Shown: positions 1 to 13,106, numbered from the stretch's first letter. The stretch is DNA of 64,000 nt from Apoderus coryli (GCA_911728435.2 OU452202.1:19447135-19511134); one strand, 5' to 3'. Numbers and translations: made by a program. The notes: a model not told the origin generated them from the sequence alone.

Positions 1-718
1 TGGTGGTATTTCCATCATCAGAATATCTTCAAATCCATTTTTGAAGTCATCATGCAGGGCTTTTAAATGTTGAACATATGTCTGAATATCCTCATCAAGA
101 CATTCTGCCTTTGAAGTTTGGAAACTGGGATAATTCGCGCCGACTAATATTTTGCTTCATAAATTTAAATTTTCCAAGAAAAGCCAAAATGACACCCTTT
201 GTTGCTGTTAAATCTAGGCTGTCCCCTTGTGACTGTAAATCTGTCAAACACGCGATTTCTGATTTCAATTTGGTCAAAAAGTGAGTAGAATCTTGATAAA
301 CATGCACCAAATAAAGGGAGATTTTAAAAAAGGAAATGAATGCTATATAAACAGGCTATCTGGTCCTCACTGAAAAAAATTCCCTTAAGCCTGTGCTGTT
401 GAGCACAAAATTTGAAATATTAATTTTTCGCGTCATCTGTTGCATTAGAATCGTAGCTCCTAAAAAAATTTGAAAATTAGAATCTTAAAGCCTCCAAAAA
501 AAAATGCTTTATTAAACTCTCAATACGACGGTCATTTTTCACCGAAATACAGCCTGTCAAAAATCGCCGAAAATTTTTAATTTTTTTGCTTCGTTAACTT
601 TTTGAGTATTTTTTGTACTATAGAAACCAGATAATTTTTCGTGGACCCCCATTTTTTTCCCCCGTCGAGTCTTCCGTGGACCCCTGGGGGTCCATCTGGA
701 CCTCTTTAGGAAGCACTG
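1..718 (-). mobile_element. hAT transposon relic (ZBED/GTF2IRD2-type transposase)
   Basis: The minus strand from about 310 down to 1 encodes a transposase piece typical of domesticated-like ZBED/GTF2IRD2 hAT proteins: FLTKLKSEIACLTDL, then an FPNF motif, then, after a one-frame shift near 95, LDEDIQTYVQHLKALHDDF and a segment ending in EIPP at the window edge. The plus-strand end at 718 reads ...AAGCACTG, so the element begins CAGTGCTTCCTAAAG on the minus strand, a normal hAT terminus. The stretch 310-718 has no transposase N-terminus or zinc finger, so this copy is internally deleted as well as frameshifted. The other end lies left of the window. Family assignment comes from the motif pattern; the terminus is seen directly. 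Confidence 0.7.
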
Positions 719-1290
719 TAGCAACGGCATAGCACTTCCGGTTATACCGGAAGTTGATGGCAACTTTGTTATTTTAAGTGGAACATCCTATATATTATTA
801 CATTTTTGGATTCTAAATAAGATTTCAGACATATTTCATGTATCATGCCCTATACCTAACGTCAGTCGTTTTTGACTTATATCAAGATTTATGTCAAAAT
901 TGACAATTTAGGGCTCCATAAGAATTCCGTTTTTACCTTGTAAATCAGTATTAAATAATTATTTTGCAGGTATTTTCTTATCAGGTGCGATCTTCTTTTT
1001 CGAATTGACAAGACATTTTCTGATTAGTTTATACAGGGTGGTCAAAAAATTATATTAAAAACGGTTCAAGAAAAACAGTTGAAAGTCAATTGCAATTTTG
1101 TAATAGGTTATCATTTTTTAAAATGCATAGTTTTCGAAATATCGTCATTTTAACTTTTTGTAAATTGTACTCGATTTGCATGACACTGCCCCAACCGTAT
1201 TTGATTTCTCAAAATTCTTCATCAGTCCGTTTGTAGATGTTTTTCTGTATCATTGCTGTTGATGACGGTTCTAATCTTTCACGTGTATTT
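719..1290. other. No gene seen; relic of a mariner-like repeat
   Basis: No coding region is recognisable. Near 1035 the text ATACAGGGTGGTCAAAAAAT looks like the terminus of a Tc1/mariner-type repeat, but no partner terminus was found nearby. Confidence 0.35.
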
Positions 1291-1457
1291 AATTTAATTT
1301 ATAATAATTAATTTATACCATTGTCATATATATTTTTTTGTATTTTTGTGTTTTTTTTTGATATTTCTGGATAATTTATGCATAATATGTTTTGTCTTGT
1401 AATTGGGCGTAAGCCTGTTAGACATAATAAAGATTATTATTATTATTATTATTATTA
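1291..1457 (+). mobile_element. LINE 3' end (tail only)
   Basis: The segment ends with TTGTCTTGTAATT, then CCTGTTAGACATAATAAAGA and a run of TTA repeats. The same tail wording closes the LINE copy at 25375-25430 and, on the minus strand, the fragment at 53370-53410. It is therefore the 3' untranslated end of one non-LTR family, cut off just before the coding part. Confidence 0.65.
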
Positions 1458-1584
1458 ATATATCATTATCTCTTGGATTGTGGTAGTTGCCGAGAGATAT
1501 ATTTATTTCCAGTGTCGCAGTTAAAGAAGTATTTTTAGTAAGTAATATATTATGATAACAATTTTATATTTTGTTTATATATTT

Positions 1585-2294
1585 AATTTAAATGGTAACA
1601 GGAATTGTCGGTATTGGACAAATAAATAAAATCTTCTAAATTTCAGCCACTGTACGTGAACTTCTTCAGGGCCTATATAATCTAATATAAATAAAATCAG
1701 TATAATACAATAGGAAGGAAATCAGTCAACTAATTACCTTATTTAGTCTTGATCTAACAAAAACATACACATAACAACAACATTAAATTTAAAATGGTAC
1801 AACAAATATCCATCACAACATGTAGGCATAAAATATCTCGTATAGCAGCACTATTGGAATAAAATAAAATAGAATTGGTTTTTCTTTAATTTACAAAAAC
1901 TATAATACTTTTAAAAATTATCATCTAAGGCAGGTGGACTACACATAGTAGGTACTGCTATTCATTCAATATATATGAGGTATAATAAAAAAATAAAAAT
2001 AACTATACACTTATATCCAAAACAAACGAGATCTGAGTGAACATCCATAAATCCATTATCATGACAACAAAACTGACTAGATAATGCTCAAATTCATTGT
2101 ATCAGTTCTATAATTTAGGGACTTGTCTCGGAACTTATTAATAAAGAGCATTTCAGACAATGATCTTTTTTGGTAATTAACCTCACGATCAAGGATTCTA
2201 ACACTATTGAAGTCAAAATCGTGGTGTGTCTCAAAGTGGTGTGGTGGTTTTATTTATTTGTCCAATACCGACAATTCCTGTTACCAGTTAAATT
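1585..2294 (-). mobile_element. Penelope-like element fragment with GIY-YIG C-terminus
   Basis: The minus strand from about 2247 to the stop at 2077 encodes the C-terminal end of a Penelope-like element protein. HHFETHHDFDFNSVRILDRE leads into a YQKRSLSEMLFI motif, the usual end of the GIY-YIG endonuclease part. The fragment is bracketed by 47-bp inverted repeats (1585-1631 and 2248-2294, one mismatch). About 400 bases downstream of the stop, at 1669-1641 on the minus strand, lies a hammerhead-like core: CUGAAGA, a six-pair stem with one bulged base and a GUACA loop, then GAAA. This fits the known layout of Penelope elements, where hammerhead motifs lie in the terminal repeat. The protein N-terminus and reverse transcriptase are absent, so the copy is 5'-truncated. 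Confidence 0.75.
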
Positions 2295-4184
2295 TCTTGG
2301 ACACAATTCGGTGCATGATTTAATTTAACTGTTGCAATATGGAGTTTTGGAGACCATTCGAACATGATAATTTAAACTGTAGTGTAGAATTTAGATATAA
2401 AGAATTACATGTGCAGAGTCAACGAACAATTTTAAATATGTATGAATGCCTTAAAAACGAACATGAAGAAGAATGTGATTTAAATATCTGTAAAAAAATA
2501 ACAAGCTGACTAAATTATCAGTCAACGATTTATCGAGTGATTTATTTTCGCTAAAATCATGATACGCCCATGCCTCCAAACTGATAGATATATGCTGTAA
2601 CGACCCTACTTTCATTATAATAGAATTAGACTTGAACTGTTTCTTAGAATAAAGGATGATTATTTTTAAACATGTCCACAAGCTTGAACATTATACAGTC
2701 AAAGGGTGTTTCACGAAACCTTTTCTATCATTTTACAATAAAGGGAAAAGTTTGTTACATTGGTACCTTAAATTTCACAAAATGAAGTTTTACGTTGCGA
2801 GAGAAGTCTTGTACAATATTTCAGAGGTTTTCACAATACCTATCCCACTATTTGTTTATTACACTACATATAGTGTTTCAATTCTATATTGTTCCATAAA
2901 ACATTATGTACCTCACGTACAAATTCGGGGGCGTATTATTATTTCTAATTTTAGCAAAAGCTTCCACGAGAAATATGATGAGATAAAGCTCTCGGACGCC
3001 AGCAAAGGCAGATACCGTATTCGTGCAAACCAACGCAGTTAATAGAATAAAAGAGAGGACGGAGATGAAAAAAAAAAAGGTCGTGTCCTATGATCCGTTT
3101 CTGAGGGTCTAAATGGATGGCGTATGAATTTACTCCCTAATATAAGCAAAATATTTGGTTTCTGTAAAGGAATATATTATTATATGCCTATTACATAAAT
3201 TTTCACATCATTAGATTCGTATACTTCATATATTATTGAATTTTTAAATTTACGAAGAAAAATAAAAAATTTAATAAGAAATTATAACCTAAGCCAGTTT
3301 CGCAATCAAATCAATGTCCTCCTCTAAGTTCCTAAAAATTTCTTCTCTGAGGCTACTTACTGCATCATACATCAAACTCACAATATTTGGTTCCCATAAC
3401 TCTATATTTTTGGCTGAAGCTAATGACTGTCAATCCTCCGAACCTCAATCTGCCAAAAGCTTCACACACAAACAAGATGTGCGAAACCATTTTTTGATAC
3501 ATTCCATACCATTTGCATGTAGGCTATTTCTCTATTCCCAGGAAAACGTGGAATAGTGACCAGAAAGCAGTGGAGACTTGCGGATTGAAAAAGAGGTGTA
3601 GTACAGGGAACAAAAAACGGCTCATTCTTTTAGCTTTTATCATTAGTAAAAACACAAGAGATTTTATTTTATCAGATAGATCTTTGTAACGATATAATTT
3701 TCCCTTCTGTCTCCCGATTTTGCTATGTCAGTTTTTCGAGTAAGAATACAGATGTAAAAGTTTTGAATCTAATTAAAGGAAATTTATCCTTAAAAATTTT
3801 ATGTTTTTTTGGACAGAATAATACACAAACAAAACCTATCCAAATAACTATCAACTATAACAAACAACTTATCCTTCTAATATAAATCCGAAGTGTAGGA
3901 GATCCACGCACACATGCAATGCACTCCACCTTATAAAAAGCTGCCGCATAAACATAAGCAGGCCGGAGCACGACTCGGGATAATTTTCCGGCCGCCCTCG
4001 GTTCCAATACACTCGAATTTGGAGGCTGGAGAACCCCTCGCGGTGGTTAATTTTGGATTAATGTGGTAGTATCCTTTGTTAACGGAAGAAAACTGTCGCG
4101 TCAGCGGTTCATGTTCATAAATTTTAAAATGAATTTTGTCTCTTTAAAAGTAAAGACTATACTTAAATTGAGAAAACTTAGTAC
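2295..4184. other. Intergenic stretch without a supported gene
   Basis: The 128-residue open frame at 2656-3039 has no recognised domain, biased composition and no splice or homology support, so it is not called. The part at about 3890-4055 is clearly more GC-rich than its surroundings and contains several CpG dinucleotides. It could be an old transposon end or a 5' exon; nothing decides between them. Confidence 0.3.
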
Positions 4185-4185
4185 G

Positions 4186-4990
4186 TATATTATTATTATT
4201 ATTATTAGTCGTAAAACAGTAAACGGTAAAACCGATGAAACTGTTGCTCAGTTCCTAATTTGAGGTTTTTGAAATATTGATGTCATCCTCACTAATCTTC
4301 TATAGTGAGTAGTGGACCAACTGATCGCCATGGTCCTCCATGAAATTGTCCAGCCTGTTCTTAAAGCTGTCAACCGTTTGCGCCATTATCACCTCTTCAG
4401 GTAATGAATTCCATGCATATACAACTCTGTTTGTTATAAAATTCTTCCGAGGAAGTCTAGCACATCTCTCCTTGTCAAGTTTCTTACTATTGCCACGCAG
4501 ATTAGGATTTCTAGCAGGATGAAATACATCGAGATCCACCGAGTAGTAGCCACTAAGTATCTTGTATGTTTGAATTAGATCGCCTCGTTGTCGTCGATCA
4601 TAAAGACCTGTCAAATTTAAAAGCCTCAATCGCTCCTCATATGGTATATGGCTAAGTGCATGATGTAGCTTAGTGAATCTCCTCTGAACCCTTTCCAATG
4701 CCTCTATGTCCTTAATGAAGTAGGGGGACCAAACGCTGTTGGCATATTCCAATAGTGGTCTAACATACGATTTATAAAATTGCAATATTAGAGAGTTTGA
4801 TCTCGATTTGAAAGCTCTCTGTATCAGATACCACAGTCTATTAGCTTTCTTCACTGTGGCGGAAATATGGGCCTCCCACTTCAAATCCGCTGTTACTATG
4901 ACACCAAGAACTTTTTTCAATTTTTTGAGATGCCCTATCACCAGTGACGGCCCGTGAATCCTAAGGGTTGTGAGGCAGTACAAAGATTTT
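4186..4990 (-). mobile_element. LINE fragment, C-terminal part of reverse transcriptase ORF
   Basis: The minus strand encodes about 225 uninterrupted residues of the region following the reverse transcriptase catalytic core of a non-LTR retrotransposon. LGVIVTADLKWEAHI is the usual segment after the thumb, followed by FYKSYVRPLLEYANSVWSP and YEERLRLLNLTGLYDRRQRG. The frame stops at 4300; the 3' untranslated part runs to a TTA repeat (4186-4207 on the plus strand), the tail of the element. The FADD catalytic part and the endonuclease are missing, as expected of a 5'-truncated insertion. The clade (CR1- or jockey-like) cannot be settled without a tree. The open frame is undamaged, which suggests a fairly recent insertion. 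Confidence 0.8.
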
Positions 4991-5539
4991 GATTACCAAT
5001 TAATGACAGTACCTATTCATGTATGAGAGCTTTCAAAATGACCGCCGATATATTAAATAATTGATTATATCCCCAGAATTTTGCATTCCTTCATAGAGCA
5101 AAATGGAATGTGTAATCATATGATAAATACTTTGAAAATAAAATACGTACATGAGTACATGTGATGAATGAAAATGCAATTTATAGCAATACAATAGATA
5201 ATCAACTCACATAAATTAGTAAACATAATTTTTTAAATTGAAAAAAAAAATTGTAAAACTCATAAAAATGTGTGCAGTTAACTGTTAGCTGATCAGTTTC
5301 TGTTTAAAAAAAATCGGAGACTAATATTAATCAATGTGGTAGTAGATAACAATAATTAAATGTGGCAACTTGCCGTGCATAGGGACGATAGGAAATGCCT
5401 CGCGCTTAAAATGATTTAAAAACGACCAGTATGGATGTTTTTATTGACGTTGGCCTAGTCTCGTTCTGCGTTCGCCGACGGGCAAGCCGAGGGGAGGGCA
5501 TTGTTGCTTCATTGGATAGCGAGCATTAAATGGACGCCT
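4991..5539. other. Intergenic, nothing recognised
   Basis: No gene or terminal repeat is seen. The sequence becomes more GC-rich around 5440-5530, directly before the next LINE fragment, and may belong to that element. Confidence 0.25.
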
Positions 5540-6164
5540 GATCTTCGGAATACGGAAATTTCAAAGGATATCTCACACTTTGTCTGCGATCAGATGGCTA
5601 AACATGGAAGACCGAAGATACTATCATTCTATATGTCGTTTTCACAAAATTTTGTGTGACAAATCTCCACCATATTTGTACCAGAGAATAAGATACCGCA
5701 CAGATGTTCACAATATAAATGTGCGTCACAAACATGCCCTTACCCCACCTGTTCACTCTACGGAAATGTGTAAACGATCTTTCTCCTATATGATAACGAA
5801 ATACATGAATGAACTCTCATATGATTTAAGAACATTACCAAAAAATTTATTTAGAATTAAATTACATAATATGCTAATTTGTAAACAAAATTTGAGTTAG
5901 ATACGTTCATTTATTGTAGATTTTTTTGAATGGATTAATGAGCTTTGAGTTGTACCTAGTTTTTTTATTGTCTATTTTATAATTGTATGTTATTATTATT
6001 GTATGTTTCAAAAAAATATTATAATAATTGTACTTTGGTAGCAAATTTTTTGTTTGTAACATTATGTTATATTTTCAGGGTTAGCTGAACAGAACAGTGA
6101 CATCTGCCACTGTACTGAAACTCGCCCTAATAAAGTCCTTTATTATTATTATTATTATTATTAT
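5540..6164 (+). mobile_element. LINE fragment, C-terminal end plus 3' tail
   Basis: The frame 5580-5900 encodes the extreme C-terminus of a LINE ORF2: IRWLNMEDRRYYHSICRFHK, then SPPYLYQRIRYRTDVH, ending in a basic segment LFRIKLHNMLI before the stop. The same layout is found at 7451-7777 (minus strand), which is a diverged relative. A 240-base 3' untranslated region follows, with CTAATAAAGTCC and an ATT repeat to 6164. Everything upstream of the C-terminal domain is lost. Confidence 0.7.
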
Positions 6165-7227
6165 ATGCGTAGGTATAATAGGTATACAATCTATCAATCT
6201 GTGCGCCACTTTTGAACAGAAAAAATCTTAATTGGTTAAAAAGTTACTTGCCTCATAGGACTGGACGCCCTTGCCTACCACCTCTGTAAATTCGTTCCAC
6301 ATATCATGAAACACGATGTATATATAGTACAGTTCACGAAAAATGATTTTGGCTTTTCAACTGCAATAAACTACCTGGTTTAATCCCATTGTGTAGAAAA
6401 TCACCAGGTAAAAGATGCAAAGGTGCTACAATGTACAATTCTATGCTATATTTAGTTCAGTGTAACTTAATTATAATTGGTGCAATTGATTCTACAGAAA
6501 GGTACGAGATTTATAACATGTATCGGAATACAACTAAGTCAATACGATTTATCGTGAACTCCACTATACCTAGGTATATTCTTATTATATAAATAGGTAT
6601 AAAACATTATATATATTTGGCACTAAATCTCTTTAAATCCTCTCAACTATTCATATTGAAATATACGTTTTTAGAAAATAAAGAGAAGTGTGTCGTTTGC
6701 TTCTCGGCGTTTTATTTCAATCAGAAATTCTGTCTGTATATTTGTGGTGGTGTATGACCATGATGAAACACGAAAAGCTAAAAAAAAATATATAGTAAGG
6801 ACTGAAATGCAACGACAAATAAATTTCTGCTATTTTTCAGGATTTTCCTTTATCTCTAGTAAATATGATTCTGACAGTTCTGTGCTCGCTCTGAATTATG
6901 AATTATATACACGGTGATTGTAAACTCCCTTAAATTAATGATATTAACGACTACGTTTATTTATGTTTTTTTTTTTCAAGGGAATCTCATTGCTAAAAAG
7001 TATGCAATGCACCGTCAATCAGGAAATTGTAGGAGACGGGAGATGATTCCCTGAAAGATGGAAAGGAAGAAGGGGAGTGGTGGAATAGCCAGCGAGATCT
7101 CCGGATCTCACTCCGTTTGATTATTTTTTGTGGGTATTGAAGGAATAGTGTGTATAAGTATTATCGAACTGAAACAACATGTCAGGCAAAAGATATCAAA
7201 TAATGATCCTTTAGCACCACATTGTCA
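6165..7227. other. Intergenic, nothing recognised
   Basis: Only short open frames without recognisable domains occur here (6389-6592 and 6690-6917), and they are not supported as genes. Confidence 0.3.
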
Positions 7228-8250
7228 AAATAATAAACGTCTTTATTTGGCGAAGTCTAACCCATTGGGCATTCCAACTTAACCCTTTTTAACAAAAATA
7301 GATTAAGTTATAAAGCAACATAAAAATTTGCCATAGCAAAAAAGAAATACGTATGGCAATGTAGAAAAGTAAATGTAATATACACTTACAGAAGGTATGA
7401 CTTCAATGAAAAAATAAAAACTATTTTATTCGTTCCACAGAAAAATTAAGTTATAAAATCATTTGATTTTGCTGCTGCGAGAGTAGGTGCTGCTTGAGGC
7501 GTGGTTTAAAAAGCTTTTCGTTTAACAAATTAAGCTTCATGATATTGGTTGTGCCATTAAAGAGAGTTACGGCATTGTAGGTTAAACTTAGTTTTAACAT
7601 GGCCATCCTACAAAGTCGCATTGTCCATTTCAGAGGATCCCGAATGTTTAGGGCGTGGACCTTCTGGCGAAATATCAATTTATTGAAAAGGTAAGGAGAG
7701 GAATGATTTAAAAGAACTCTGGACAAAAAAGTTAACAACGAATACCTAAATAAATCTCTCATCTTCAACCAATTCAAGCTTCGGAGATGTGATCATATCT
7801 CCGGAGATTATGAATCAACCGACAACAAGAGTATTGCAGTAATTTAATCTTGATAGAACAAGAGTTTCGCATAGGACTTTACGCATATTTTTCGTCAGAA
7901 TCTCCGATCTTCATCTTCACGCTTATAAAGTTCAATTAAGTTTTTAGAAGGTTTAGGCAGGTGCTATCAGAACCTAAGTACTGACACCTCCCAACAAGCA
8001 TCTTATGATTTAAGGTATCAAAGGCTTTGCTGAAGTCCAGAAGTACCAATATTGTGGAGAAACCCTGATCGTACGCACGAACAATATTGTCAGTGAGATT
8101 CATCAAAGAAGTGGGCGTACTATGTCCCTTTCGAAAACCGGATTGATGCTCGTGTAGCAAATTCTTAGCAAATAAATATTTTCGAGAGCGCAAGTCATTG
8201 TTTGTATTCCTACTATAGCTGGATAACATAATTTTATCATGTGTAGGTTA
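7228..8250 (-). mobile_element. LINE fragment with partial reverse transcriptase
   Basis: On the minus strand, 8229-7936 encodes the start of a reverse transcriptase: HEHQSGFRKGHSTPTSLMNL, then motif A in ILVLLDFSKAFDTLNHKML. After that frame breaks, 7777-7451 gives the C-terminal domain (LNWLKMRDLFRYSLL, SSPYLFNKLIFRQKVHALN). The FADD box between them is missing, so the copy carries an internal deletion and frame breaks. The 3' end lies near 7228, where the minus strand ends in AAATAAAGACGTTTATTATT. The tail wording resembles the fragment at 13107-13200. Confidence 0.75.
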
Positions 8251-11171
8251 CTACCATCGATTCCAGAAGCGTACGAAGAAATACTCCACACTATCCTCAA
8301 AACATTTACCGTATCCGTTAGATGTAAAAAAATGGTTTAATTTTGAACAATTGCCCTGATAGAAAATTGAATCTTGCCCTACTAATCCTAGTTGCTATTT
8401 GACCAGAACCTTGACATCACGACCAAAAGAAAGTCTTGCAAAGTCATAAGGTAATACAAAAATTTATGTGAGTATGTGGTATGACTTCCATTTGAATAAA
8501 TGAACTCAACCTCAAAAATACTTTGAGGGTCACGATCAAAGATGCACTTAAAAAGAGTCTCAGTTTTCAAGTTAATTTGCCGTACCCGGACTTTTTGCAC
8601 ACGGCGTATATATAAAATAATTTCGAAATAATTAAATGAATCTCAAAATGATTAAAATACGCCGCACCATGCCCATGTAGTGGTAATTAAAGACTCTTGG
8701 ATGACAAATTTCACAGGCTTCTTAAAATGAATTCAAGTTAATTAAAGAACTTTTACAAAAGACACTGAAAGGAAGTAAAAGAATGGTTTTTTAAAAAAAT
8801 AATTGTCTTTTCGTATTATACAGGATGTAAGCTGAGTGAACATGGCTCGGATTCTTTTTTGTTTATGCAGCCCACTGCGACATTAAATATGAGTCTTATT
8901 GAATAATGAAAGAAAGCATATATCGATACATTTCTTGCATCTCTATTAGTGACAGAAAGTTGACATTTCTAGCATCCGCGTCAAAATAAATGTATCCGTC
9001 GAGTAACAATATGTGCAGACGGAAACAATTTCAATAATATTATAAAAAGTTCAATTATCCAGTTTTCAATAATAATAAAAACCCAGTTTTGAACCCGCAA
9101 CTTACGATTACGAAGTGTAAACGTTTACACAATTGGCCAACACGTATCCCATGGTAGGTTTGTTAAAATTGTCTTTAAATGCAGACGCCCGGAACGTCGG
9201 TCGATGGTGAGGACGGTAAAAAATCAATATTCGAATGCCAAATGTGTCAACTTGTGTCATTTCCGCCAGATTTAGTTCATGTGAAGAGTAGTAAAATAAA
9301 AAGATGTATAAATTAGGAGTTTTTTTTAGATGAAATAATGTTTTAATATTTGTTATATTATTGTGGTAGTTAAATGTGTTGGAAAATCAAGTATCTAATA
9401 ATGTTCCAAGTGTAAATATACTGTGTAATGCGTGGATTTATGTGCCGGAATATTTAATTTATAATTTATAATTTCTCATCTTTTCTTGATTATTGCCAGA
9501 TTTTGAATGAATTGAATTGAATGAAATATAAATAATATGGCATTTTTTCAACAACCAAACTATTGTAGCAAAAATAAAATAAACTTGGGGAAATGAAGTT
9601 TGTGTTTAAATAAATATCTGCGCGTTTGTCGGATGTAAATAGATTTCGGATTAATTACGATATTGCGCGAATAATGCGTACGAGGTGTAGGATAGCGATA
9701 ATTTCACAAACAGTCTGGCAGTGTTTTGAATTTTGTGTTGTTATTATTTAGTTTTGTAGGTTTTAGCCTTGTTGTTTATTTCTTTTAACTTGTTTTAAGT
9801 TCTTAAAACGACACCTACTGAATAAATCAATACAAATTTTATTCTTGATGGTAAATATGTAGGTAATGATAAAACAACAACAAACTCATTTTACGTGGCC
9901 TTTCTCAACAAATCAGAGTACTTGATACGTGCCCAAATCTGTTATTTCATGAATCAATAACGGAAATTAAATTTAAAACAGGAAATTAAGTGGTGTTAAA
10001 TTGTCTCGACGCGACGTGTGGATATTCCCATGTTAGGTGGTCTACTTACCAACAATATTTAATGAAGCCATAGTTCTTTTGAATTTGGAATCCGGCCACA
10101 CATTGTGCTAAATGATATTAGACACATAAAGCGACATCAGATTAAATCACATGTGACTTTATTGGGCCATTTGTCTGAAAATTACTGTCTGGCGGGAATA
10201 GTCTGAGAGGTTACTCGTTTTTATACACACTTTATTTTGTGTTATCAGTTAGACAACATGTCTTTATACTAGGTACAGCAGTTTGGCAGGATTCGCTCCC
10301 AAATATATTTCGCTTAGACAAAGTATAAAACGGGAATGGGAACGAATTTTTCTAAACAGACATCTGTACCGATGCGACCACTTTTTCGTTAATAACATGA
10401 ATATTGCATAATGAACTGCCGCCTTGTTTTGATAGATAATCCATTGCAAGAACCTCAAGGTTCTTGGTTAATAATTTGTTCTTTTGGGATCCTGCCACCA
10501 TTCCAGTTTATTGAGCCATTGGTGAAACTGGACCTTTCCAATGTGTGAATTGGTATTGTTTGTTTCAGGATCATACGTGAAAAACTAACGTAACATCTAA
10601 AAAATGTGGATCAATAGATTGGAATTAAAAATGTCAGTGTAAAGTATTTCATGGTGAGAATTTTAGGAAAAATTTTCGCACACACTTTTGTTGCGATAAT
10701 TATGGAACATAATAATACACAGTTTCCTCTCACTCGAAAAATATGTATAGGAGAAATTACAAGTTATTACAGATCTTAAATATAATCCTTTCATGTGTCA
10801 ATTCACGCTTGTCTGCGGCGATGAAGTGCTTTTATTTGGTACATCCTCACTTCTCTTCGAGCGTCGGAAAACGTATTCAACGAAGGGATTTCTTCAGCAT
10901 CGGGAAACATCAGATAAACTCAGGACTATAAACCCGGATTAATTTCTAAAAAGATTGGAATAACCCAAGATTTTGAGGAATTGGTCTATTATTGAAGAAA
11001 TTATATACCTACAATGATTTTAAGCAACGAATATTGAAAGTCGTAGGTTAACTATATAAATATAAATATGTGTATCGCATCAAGTATATTTATACCCTAC
11101 GGTCTAGGGTCTCCAAACTACGTCATCAATCTGGCCCGCGACAGCCAATGTCTTATTGTTGGTACTATTAC
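8251..11171. other. Long intergenic stretch without a supported gene
   Basis: No open frame above 70 residues with a recognisable domain was seen on either strand. Around 9250-9310 a short segment (CAACTTGTGTCATTTCCGCC and following) resembles 37755-37830 in a CCAP receptor intron, so it is probably an uncharacterised interspersed repeat. Confidence 0.3.
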
Positions 11172-12469
11172 CAGAGAACAACTAAGGGAGAGAATATAAT
11201 CTCTTTGTTGCCGCCTTTGAACTCATTCAGCCTGTGGCCGCCATGTTGAAAGAGTAGAAAACAGGGTTGTATTTAAATTTTGTTGAAATAATCGTGCAGG
11301 TCGCTACTTAGGGTGTTTGAGATGCTTGCAGTGTGGATTGAATGCATGGAATACTTTAGGTAACGGTAATTATAATAGACAAATCTCCTAACTAGTAGGT
11401 TTGCCAGAATTTACTACTTCTAATAATACTATGATGATCTTCAGCAAAAAATCTACTACGAATTAAAGAAATATTTTAAACTATTGCGGGGTTAGGCTTG
11501 TATATAATTACTGTTATGATCGGGATATTTTACCTGCTATTGTAAGAACTCTTGTATTTGTCATTAGTAGGAACCTAGGTAGGTGCAATGCAGGTGTGCA
11601 TCAAGGGGTGAACAGAAGCTAAAAAACCTATATTTTTCTATAACGTTTTTATTATAATAAGTTTATTTTTGTTGGCACACTAATTTTTAATTTTTACGAT
11701 ATAAGTGTAGGAAATTCTGAACATGGGTGTACATATGAAATATCTTTACTAAGGCAAATAAGTTTTTTCAAAATATTTGTTTGTGTAGGGACACACATTT
11801 TCGAAATTAGTTTCAAATATAACTTCCAAACGGGATGTATATAAAACAAAATCAGGATCTGGCATCATTAATCCACCAAAATTACTTAATCCTGTCTTCA
11901 AAATGAGCAGCACACAATCTGTAGCTACTCAAATTTTTACTAGCTCTAAGATCTTCACGGCCTGAACCAACCATCCAAATTTCAGCTCTATAGAACATAA
12001 AACACTGGGTATAATACCATAAAATACAACTACGCATAATATAAGATTACAGGAGGAATTCCATTTCAAAAATAAGACAATATACTACATCACTATAAAA
12101 ATACAATACGATAAGTTAATCGAAACAAAACTTACCTTGCTTGATCTTTTGAAAACGTGAAAAACGATAAGTTACAGTTATAACTCTTGTTCTCACAGCC
12201 TTTCGCTGAACACACTACGCCACACTTAAGTTTATTAATGTTAACGGAAAAACGATAAGATTTCGCAATCACAATATCTCACTTGCAATCGAAAATCTCA
12301 GATTAACGCTGCCACTGAATATCCGTTCGCTCGCATCGCTAAACTATACTAAATTGCGTGTGGCGCCTCTGTCTAAACTCAGTACGTCATCGAATCCCTC
12401 TGCGCGAATGAGGTGCGCAAACTAGCCGCGCCCACCAGACTTTATATTCTCTCCCTTAGTTGTTCTCTG
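11172..12469. mobile_element. Non-autonomous DNA transposon with 28-bp perfect terminal inverted repeats
   Basis: The segment begins CAGAGAACAACTAAGGGAG and continues to ...AATATAA (11172-11199). The exact reverse complement closes it at 12442-12469. Immediately outside both ends stands the same 7-base word CTATTAC (11165-11171 and 12470-12476), a target-site duplication. The 1298-bp body has no transposase open frame. CAGAG ends recall hAT elements, which usually make 8-bp duplications; P-type elements make 7-8 bp. The superfamily is therefore left open. Perfect inverted repeats and a perfect duplication point to a young insertion. Confidence 0.8.
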
Positions 12470-13106
12470 CTATTACTGTTATAAGTTGAAGAAGAAAACA
12501 CAGAATGATAATTAGTCGGATTTATTTACTAACTTTATTACTAAGCAGTACCAGGGTTTCAATATGAGAATCAAAAAGATATTGAAAAATATTACTTTCA
12601 TTCGCAATGACATCAAAGTCTGGGAAACGAGTGTCAAAGTGGCAAACTTCCTGTATATTTGGAGAAATTTTGAAGATGTTTCGATTCATAGTCAAATCAA
12701 AACACTGTTATTCACGGGTGTTACTTTAATTCAGTTTCGCTGCCTTCGCCTTTCCTACGCAAACTGACTCGCGGTTGCGCCGCTAGGCTTTGCCCTAGTA
12801 ACATACTGAAGAAATTATTATGGCCCTAAGGCTTCAAAGTTTGGAGGCCCCTGTCCTAGACAACCGTCTCCTACACGTCAAAAAACCACGATGTAGAAAG
12901 AAGCGAAGGGCCGATTAATTAATGTACAGGGTTTTTACGAAGAATTTTCAAAAATTGTCAATAGTAAAGTACCTTTGTTTTTAAAAACATTAAAAATGTT
13001 TACTTAAAAAAGTTGTTCAAAATTAAAAAGAGTGTAAATTTTCATTGTGATTTTACTGATTTTATTTTTCACTACCGCAAAGTATTTTTATTATCTATTA
13101 GAAACA
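12470..13106. other. Intergenic, nothing recognised
   Basis: A 67-residue open frame (12564-12767) has no recognised domain and no supporting signals. Confidence 0.25.

Noticed and set aside
1..25. CTGATGATGGAAAT on the minus strand at the window edge, hammerhead-like
   Set aside because: It lies inside the hAT transposase reading frame (encoding DILMMEIPP) and no GAAAC follows.
2656..3039. 128-residue plus-strand open frame
   Set aside because: No recognisable domain, no splice sites in phase and no promoter or poly(A) support; its length is not exceptional for 64 kb.
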